Below, piece by piece: positions 57,071-64,000 of a stretch of 64,000 nucleotides of DNA. The stretch spans positions 267,343,187 through 267,407,186 of the forward strand of contig JAUMIR010000001.1 of NCBI GenBank assembly GCA_030847615.1, in the 5' to 3' direction. Every line of letters begins with the position of its first letter. Within the stretch, counting starts at the first letter, position 1. Source of the stretch: Gambelia wislizenii (lineage: Eukaryota > Chordata > Lepidosauria > Squamata > Crotaphytidae). Both the position numbers and the translations under genes were made by a program. The notes beneath the pieces are model-generated. The model made no database searches. It saw only the letters and a list, made by a program, of their open reading frames with translations, and had not been told where the DNA came from.

Positions 57071-57348
57071 GGGAGCCACTGTGGTGCAGTGGTTAAATGT
57101 CAGTACTGCAGCCACAACATTGCAAGTTTGATCCCAAGGGCTCCAAGGTTCAATCAGCCTTCCATCCTTTCGTAGGTTGAGAAAATGAGTACCTGGCTTA
57201 TGGGCCAATTAGGTAAAAAACATTGGAACCGCTTAATGTGGTGTAGATGTGTAAAATGCTATTGCTTAACAATTTGTAAGCTGCTCTAAGAGACTTTGTG
57301 GCTGAAGAGTGGGGTATAAATACCTATATATAAATAAAAATAAATATT
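57071..57348 (+). mobile_element. Sauria SINE
   Basis: TGTGGTGCAGTGGTTAAATG (A-box region), AAGTTTGATCCC (B box), CCTTCCATCCTTTCGTAGGT, GTGTAGATGTGTAAAATGCT, AATTTGTAAGCTGCTC and GGGGTATAAATACC tail. Same order as the inverted copy at 49438-49718. Confidence 0.92.
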
Positions 57349-57749
57349 CATATTATCAATGAATCCAGACACCTCCTATAAAAGCTACCACAAAGCTAAA
57401 CAGAGAAGTGAGGAAGATCACTTGGCTTGTATTTGTTAACTTAATAAGTAAGCCTACAATGCATGGACTTGAATGAGATCACTGCTGGGTAAACTCTGGT
57501 TTCTCCTGTCTTAGTTCTTAATTCTAGTGATACACATACAACCTTTGGACCGACACTTTGGACCAAATTATTATCTCTTTCTTTTCAATACTTATTCATT
57601 TTTAATTAGTGAGCATGTGTGGTGCACATTCAGTTGCACATTTATTGTGCACTGGTGTGGTGAAAATCTTGTCACCACGGTCATGGATATTTACATTTAA
57701 ACATCCATGCAAGTGAAAAGACAATGAAAAAACAACATTAAGAGACTAT
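57349..57749. other. Unique sequence, nothing recognised
   Basis: No recognisable repeat or coding similarity. Confidence 0.5.
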
Positions 57750-58100
57750 GGAGATTTTCAGACAGCGTTTTAGAAAGCCTACCGCGGGATGAGGTCCCGG
57801 GAGAGGAACGGCGGTCTTGTGCGGCAGGGGGTCGTTTTCGGATGCCGCCGTCCCTCTCCCGAAATCATCAGTGTCACTTCCGTGAAGCTTCGGAAGTGGC
57901 CGCGCCATATTTTAAGCACGGAAGTTGCCCATGCTGAAAATATGGCTCTGCGGCTTCCAAAGCTTCACAGAAGTGACACTGATGATTTCGGGAGAGGGAC
58001 GGCGGCATCCGAAAATGACCCCCTGCCGTGCAAGACCGCCGTTCCTCTCCTGGGACCTCATCCCACAGTAGGCTCTCTAAAACGCTGTCTGAAAATCTCC
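57750..58100. mobile_element. Complete GC-rich foldback (palindromic) element
   Basis: The whole 351 bp is a near-perfect palindrome. The left end GGAGATTTTCAGACAGCG is mirrored exactly by CGCTGTCTGAAAATCTCC at the right. Arms of about 163 bp flank a spacer of about 23 bp near 57915-57937. Most arm differences are C/T or G/A changes at CpG sites, which suggests a fairly recent insertion followed by methylation-driven decay. No target duplication is visible and there is no coding capacity. GC content is far above the surroundings. Confidence 0.92.
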
Positions 58101-60090
58101 TCAGTGTTTATATTTAATGTGTTACAACTCTCAGTATTTAAAAACCAAATTCACTGGAATTTTAAAGGTCTGGACTAACTACAAATAAAATAGGGAAGCA
58201 TCCTGAGTAAGAGCTACATCAAATCTTTACTATCATAATTATTTTTTTAAAATATTGGAATTTTAAAAATATGATTACAAAGAAACGGGAAAAACGTGGA
58301 GAAGAAATAGAGAAAGGAGGGATACATAAGATGTGAATATAGGCTAGGTGTGTACATTAATAGAAGATGACCATATTTCCAAAATACATTTTCTTGAAGA
58401 TGAGGTCTATTAAATACAGCTTCACAAAGAAAAAAATGTTTAAGCCTCCCTAATTGTATACAAATTAAAATTCTGTATATGCGGCAAAGTGATACAGGGA
58501 GAGAATAAAAAAACAGACAGAATGTGCAAAAATGTCTCTAAAGGGATGGCAACCAGAAGTTGTACAATCCTGGAGCTATAGTGTAAGCAATACCAGAACT
58601 AACTCAAAAGAAAGGAGATAGGTGGAGATTTCCTGGAAAGCCCCAATTAACTATTGTACAAAAACAAAAACAAAAACCCACCACTGCAATTTACCACTGC
58701 AATTTGAGACAGTCAGAGAATTGCTGGTGCTTATTCTCATTCCAGACAATGGCAGTGAAAAGAATTGTGTCTACGTTCCCTATATTATGCATGGAAAATG
58801 CTACATAAACTAAAATCAACCGAGTATAGTTCCATTATCTTTAATGCACTTACTCCCAAACACAGGATAGGGAGCACTAAGCTTGCCAGATCTCAAGGGC
58901 TGGCCACGAGTTTTCATAGGTCATCTCCAGGCAGGGGTTGAGGGTACAAATTCTTCAGTTTGGGTGGATTCACCTCTAGAGCTGAGGGAAGGGCTGGATG
59001 CAAATCTCCAGTTCAGGGAGGATAATAGCAGCTTGCTACAATTTGCAAGGCTTAACTGCTTTATTGCTGCAACTTGCAAAGCCTTTCCAAGGAAGTCTAA
59101 GAATTTACTTACTTCTTCCTTCCCTCCTAGTTGTTGTGCTGCCAGGACTCACCCTCTGCTCTGCTTCTTCTCCTTCTGGCTAGAAGCACATAATCTAGAG
59201 GCCCGTAATCTAGATAGAATGTTCCTTATCCCATCCACTAAGCAGGTGAGCAACTGTGGTTGGTACTTAGTGCATAACACTTAATGACATAATATGAGCC
59301 ATCTGCAGGTCTCAGGTTTTGGCTATGAAAACTCAGGGGCTGGGACAATCCTGACCTTGCAACTCTAGGGAACACATATCCACAGCAATAGGGATTAAAG
59401 GAAAACAAATTTTGCCTGTTCTTAAAGAAATCAGCTGTCTCCAGGCATGCCTGAATAAGGGAAATCTTACTTTAGGGTCAGCACATGAAATGAAAAATGG
59501 AAGAACCATTACCATATAAATATAGTATAATGCTCAAGGAACTGAACAACAATTGTTGAAGGTGTAAACGGTGACATCCATGTTACTGTGCAGGATTGAT
59601 GTCAGGATAAATTTGTTGGGGGCCATGTTATGTTATTCTGAGCTCCTTGAATAAAAATGTAATAAATAGTAAGATCAGTGCCAACACAAAAGAGATCAAG
59701 ATGTCTAGATTCTTGCAAAAAGCCTGTGTGATAGGCAAATAGCCTATCATTAAAGGAGAACATACCAATTCATTTGCTTAGAAGTTTCCACATATTATCA
59801 CATAAAAGACCTTGATGAGTGCCCTCATTACTGTATTCATTGTCTTCCATAACCAGAAACTTGAACATTCTGAACAGCTATTCAATAATTTCATGCCATG
59901 TTTATGCCACAAGTATTAGATCTTTAATAATACAGCCACATTTTAATGAAATTTCAGGAAAATGATATGTAGATACCAGTTTAATTTGATTGCCAGTTGC
60001 TTTTGACCAACAACTTCTAATATTGTGTTCCTCTAAACTACATTGTTTTTACCCTAAGAAGTGGGGGGGGGCATTGGGAGTCCCACCTGC
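58101..60090. other. AT-rich unique sequence, nothing recognised
   Basis: The frame at 58883-59284 (133 codons) shows no domain. A GCAAGGCTTAACTGCTTTAT / TTGCTGCAACTTGCAAAGCC near-repeat lies at about 59043-59085. Confidence 0.45.
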
Positions 60091-60815
60091 AATGCCAGTG
60101 TCTCCTGAAAGTATGGGGAAATTATTAGCTCAAAAGGAGGCCTGCGAGAGGAGGGTAACTTTGGGGATCTTTTCACCTATGTATACCAGTACTAGCAGTA
60201 GAGAGCACTCCAGCTGAAATTAAGCAAAGTATTTTATTGGAATTAACACAGGGGATACGCTAACACACAAGAACACACACTCTTAAGAATCATACAAGGC
60301 TGTTGAAGAGAAAGGCGGGAAGGGTTGGATAGAGAGAAGTCAGGGTGTAAGGGTGATAGTTACCAGTCTCAGAGAAAGAGGTCTGCGTAGAGGAAAGAGG
60401 TCTCTGTAGTGGAGAGACTCAGATAGCGTTAGAGGGTGACACAAAAGAGTCCGGCAGAATACAGGGATCTGTCAGTCTGTGGCACACTTTGCTGGGGTTG
60501 GAGATATGATATTTATAACCTATGTTGTGCCTTGGAGAGGTGTGCTAGTTATAACAAAGCTTGGATGGTTCTCCCAGGGGAGAGACAAAGGAAACCAAAA
60601 CTCAACTGATTGCTTTAATTAAAACACTGATGTGCTTGTGACAACCTCGTAGAGTTGGACAGGAAGGGAGTGTGAGGAGAGATTTCCATAGGGTATAGAT
60701 TTAAGAATGGTCAATTAATTGACTAATTTAATTATTTCTGGGAATGCCCAAGGCTGAAGGAATTGATTAGCATATACCTCTCTAATAACTGAGTAGTTAG
60801 CAGAAACCCGTTACA
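60091..60815 (-). mobile_element. Possible solo LTR
   Basis: On the minus strand it starts TGTAACGGGTTTCTGCT (60815) and reaches AATTCCAATAAAATACTTTG (about 60245-60225), a polyadenylation-type signal, about 580 bp downstream. The tail then runs toward 60100. A TGT start and late AATAAA fit an LTR, but the other border and target duplication are not found. Confidence 0.35.
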
Positions 60816-61904
60816 GGGACTTCCTGCTCAATCCTAATATGGGCTTTCCCACCATTATAATTCTAGATATGTCTCAGGTCATTGTGACCTCCAACTGACC
60901 TCTGGTCTGCCTCAGCCAACCTGATCTTCCCCACAAATGTCCAATATTTTCAGTTATGAGATACCGTGGGGAGGGGGTAGTAGGGCATACTAACACTGTT
61001 AGTAATGATCTTAAACCCAGGGTAGAAACATGTAAATTCGTTACTAAGACAACTGCTAAAACATTTAGGCTCTGTTGACTCACAATTTCATTATTGCCAA
61101 AGCGTTAGAATCCCTGCCCATCTGTTATCTGTTTGCATCCAGTCACAAATGCAGCAGCACACTTAACTTTTTCTTGCTTCATTACTTCTCTCAAGCTGTA
61201 ATTAGCGTTAGGATCAAGCTTCTGATATTATTCTTTGCATTTTAAAAAAGTATTTGTACTTAAAAGGGTCCTATTATTCATGTGACTATGTTTTCTCTAT
61301 TTGGACTTGAATTCTTAACACGATGATCTTTTGTGCTGCCTACAAAGTATATGACTATTGATTGAGAAGCTGCTTGGGATGAAAGAAAATATAAAATACG
61401 GTAGTGATTTAAGCATGAATGGATTAGTATGGCTGCGGTCCATCATTAAAAGTAAAATAATATCATACAGGTTCTTCAGAAGTTTTGTTTTTTTTTTAGT
61501 ATCATGTGGACAATTTAGATATAAAGGAATCATTTGAAAGCATGCAACATTTTTAATAGATAGCAATCTCATTCTAATTAACATCAGGTCAGGTCAGGTC
61601 CCCAAATAATCAGTCTCAAACTCACTATTCCCTTCTCCTGTTCCCATATTTGTGCTGTCTGATGTCCTTCTGCTTTTAACAGCCTTAACCCTCTCACTGT
61701 AGGACCAAATTCTTTTGACAACTCTTTCCTCAATTTCATCTATATAGCACTCTCATCCTTTTTGCCATTAATTTAGTCACTGTATTACATTTATATCCCA
61801 TCATTCTGTCAAACGTGGCACTCAAGGCAAAATAAATGGTCCTAGTGTCTCTTCAATATATCTGTGCTTATGACCATTCACTATTGCTCCATCCTGCTTA
61901 AAAT
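60816..61904. other. Unique sequence, little recognised
   Basis: About 61770-61840 (TACATTTATATCCCATCATT, ACTCAAGGCAAAATAAATGG) resembles an inverted LINE/SINE 3' tail. Nothing else. Confidence 0.4.
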
Positions 61905-62124
61905 GTACAAAACAGGGACACATACCATAGAGTTGCACTGGAAAATGCCGAGGGGCATCCTTTCTAGGCATCTTCTGGGTCCTCCAAGGCAACTCTATGG
62001 TATATTTTTACCAGAAATCCTTTATTTTAATAGGGTCCACTGTTATCCATGGTTTCCAGTATCTGTTTCCAGTATTCCAGATAAGTCTAGGAACAGAACC
62101 CCTGCAGATACAAGAGTCCAACTG
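61905..62124. mobile_element. Tigger/pogo-like MITE, second copy
   Basis: It shares CCATAGAGTTG, GGTCCTCCAAGGCAACTCTA, TATCCATGGTTTCCAGTATC and an AGAGTCCAACTG-TA end with the element at 10627-10861. The left end is decayed. Confidence 0.65.
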
Positions 62125-62128
62125 TATA

Positions 62129-62156
62129 ATCATCATCATCATCATCATCATCATCA
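62129..62156. repeat. (ATC)n microsatellite
   Basis: Trinucleotide run directly after the MITE end. Confidence 0.95.
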
Positions 62157-62175
62157 CCAAGCCTAAGTAATGAAA

Positions 62176-62196
62176 ACACACACACACACACACACA
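62176..62196. repeat. (CA)n microsatellite
   Basis: CA run. Confidence 0.95.
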
Positions 62197-62946
62197 TTTC
62201 AAGGCAGTCTCCTCACCCTGAGCATCTTCCTCTTTGCCCTGAGTACTTACTGGAAAAGGGAGGCCAAGCCCTGAAATATGGAAATCCTAACAGCAACTGA
62301 TACTCAGAAGCATGCTGCATCTGATACTAGAGATAATACAAACGCCATCAAGAAAAGAGATGGCTTCTTGTCTCCCACTGAGATTTATGGTAGAAAGTAA
62401 ACAAGACACATTTAAGAAAAGACAAAATATTATCACCTTCCTAATACTGAAATTACCAGACAGATTAGGCATCACTCCAGTTATAGTCATTGGAACACAC
62501 TATTAACTTGAAAGAGTGCTGTTCCCATATGTTCACAATGTAGGGTGGAAACACTGTTATGACAAATATACTAGCTGGAACCGGCGTACCATACGCCATT
62601 CTCCTGGAATCATTGAGGGTTACTCACTCTGTTGTCCTGCCACCGCTGTGGCCGCCAGCATGGCCAGTTGACAGCCTGGGTTCTGTCCTAGCGGTGTCTC
62701 CCCACCAGCAGTTGACTGCCTGGGTCCCGTCACAGCCCATGACTGGTGAGTGGCTGAAGGAGTGAGAGGAGGGAGGGGCCTTTCTGAAGCTGGGGGTGTA
62801 GATGAAGATTGAGTGGCACGAGTGGATTGTAAGGTAGAGAAGGAATTTGCATGTAGGTGGTGATTGGTTGGGTGTGTTTCCTGAGCAGCCAATCACAACA
62901 CTGGGAGAAGAAACATAACCAATCCTATTGTACATACCCAAGCCTT
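62197..62946. other. Unique sequence with a short tandem unit
   Basis: At about 62662-62735 two units of roughly 45 bp (CAGTTGACAGCCTGGGTTCT and CAGTTGACTGCCTGGGTCCC) stand in tandem. No gene is recognised. Confidence 0.45.
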
Positions 62947-62971
62947 AATATATATATATATGTGTGTATGT

Positions 62972-63004
<33 letters not shown>
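62947..63004. repeat. (TA)n/(TG)n microsatellite
   Basis: A TA run passing into TGTGTATG and a long TG run. Confidence 0.95.
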
Positions 63005-63734
63005 ATCTAGTTGCTGACGCTGGGCAGGGGAGCCTGCATTGAAAGGGATCCAATGGGAAATGAAATCTTTGCAATATACTGTTACCGTCTGAGCAATGGC
63101 TTTAACATAAGAACAGCCAAAGGCCTGTCTATTTTCTAAAGGAGCCAACAAGAAGACTGTGAGAAGTCAGGACAGGAATGTCATCGTACCCACCCACTAA
63201 TGATACTAATACTGATGGAAGTTTTGCTTGTCACGTTTAAAATGGTTAAGCCAACTCACTGTTGCACTCCTGTTTTCTGGCAGGATTACAGTTTTGTGTA
63301 AATATAAAAAGCCCAAGAAGTGAGGAAATAAAATACAGGCATCTATGAAGTTTCATGGGTTGTAGTAAAGATAACAGTGACTTTTAAAAGACTATGTGAT
63401 CCTTACACCATATATTTCAAATGAGGATTCTATTGTTATAGCCCTCCCCGCACCCCCCCAAAAAATACCCTCCATCTGAGGATCATTCATAGCACATATA
63501 AAGTAATGGCATTTGACAAGTGAGGGACCTCTGCTACTGTAAGAGAAAACTGAGTTGGGAAACTATCTCCCAAGTATAAATGAATATGTCATGTCTGCTT
63601 TAAAAACTCTCATGCTGTGCTGCTGCTGTTACTACAACTCATTAAGCTAAAATATTTAGAAACCTAGGTCAGCATCTAGGTTTTTGACCATTAATGGTGG
63701 GTGGGGGAAGAACAACATTTCTCCCACCTATATT
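63005..63734. other. Unique sequence, nothing recognised
   Basis: No recognisable repeat or coding similarity. Confidence 0.5.
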
Positions 63735-64000
63735 AAAATATCTCTCTCTCTCGCTCTCTCTGGCTTTTCTTTGCAAACGAAGATTCAAGAAGGACTCATC
63801 CCGCGCTTTCTGCAAGTGTGCTGATGACTGAAAAGGCCAATCCGAGATAAACATGTCCAGTTGCAGAAAGCACAGCAGAAGGTCTCCTTGGGTGATGTTT
63901 CCGGGTTGTGATTCTTTCTGCATTGTCCTTTCTCTTCAAGACTTGTTCGGCATGAGTTCTCAAATAAGGCTGCAGCATTGTGGATGCACTATCTCCCGAT
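63735..64000 (-). pseudogene. Non-LTR retrotransposon RT C-terminus, inverted, cut by window end
   Basis: Minus-strand counterpart of 55605-55978. From the window edge it reads LQPYLRTHAEQVLKRKDNAE, then in another frame FCCAFCNWTCLSRIGLFSHQ with HTCRKRGMSPS and a stop. The 3' UTR (CTTCGTTTGCAAAGAAAAGC) ends in an AG/CT dinucleotide run at 63736-63760. The finger-like Cys/His order is kept. The RLPK...GAPKKRYKD part would lie beyond the window. Confidence 0.78.

Noticed and set aside
57071..57140. tRNA gene
   Set aside because: It is the tRNA-derived head of a Sauria SINE.
57789..58178. 129-codon open frame
   Set aside because: It lies inside the GC-rich palindrome. Openness follows from composition and symmetry.
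1..64000. CRISPR array, prokaryotic operons or viral genome
   Set aside because: No regular repeat-spacer arrays, no dense coding and no ribosome-binding pattern. The repeat content is vertebrate.

Overview
The window looks like nuclear DNA of a squamate reptile, most likely a lizard. I recognise no host exon, no RNA gene and no CpG island that looks like a promoter. The evidence for a squamate is the repeat content: two Sauria-type SINEs (57071-57348 and, inverted, 49438-49718), reptile-type CR1 3' ends finishing in ATTCTATG-like repeats, an L1, an L2-like LINE, a DIRS element, a Penelope fragment, hAT and Tigger/pogo-type MITEs, and a tRNA-derived SINE with a ...GGCACACAACAAC tail. The DNA between repeats is AT-rich and closed in all frames beyond chance. 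It is probably intergenic or a large intron.

Left third (1-20.7 kb). A purine/pyrimidine inverted repeat (18-412) and a LINE 3' end (1720-2192) come first. The best-organised object follows: an almost full-length DIRS-type tyrosine-recombinase retrotransposon on the minus strand (3333-9120), with gag, RT, RNase H and recombinase remains, inverted terminal repeats and an internal complementary region. Next are two hAT elements. The first (9955-12607) has a 15-bp terminal inverted repeat and a perfect 8-bp target duplication, and is packed with nested CR1 and MITE insertions. The second (12996-16067) carries a broken BED-finger transposase. A Tigger-like MITE and an L2-type LINE relic follow.

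Middle (20.7-41 kb). Long featureless stretches alternate with a Penelope fragment between inverted arms with a 12-bp target duplication (25743-26387), a roughly 540-bp tandem duplication (27355-28459), a palindromic MITE (28690-28915), a 5'-truncated L1 with a perfect 16-bp target duplication (29296-32266), a CR1 with a 277-codon open C-terminal frame (34055-35306), and a TIR element (36291-36838).

Right third (41-64 kb). The notable item is a GC-rich foldback family: one complete 351-bp palindrome (57750-58100) and two half copies (41404-41581, 50440-50613). There are also a mariner-like TA-flanked element (44592-45271), a TIR element with subterminal repeats (52707-53320), a short hAT MITE with a target duplication (53977-54162), two possible solo LTRs, and two oppositely oriented LINE 3' ends encoding the same C-terminal zinc-finger-like motif (55605-55978 and 63735-64000).

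The genes here do not work together as a pathway. They are independent, mostly dead mobile elements. All protein-coding remains carry stops or frameshifts, except short open stretches such as the CR1 frame.
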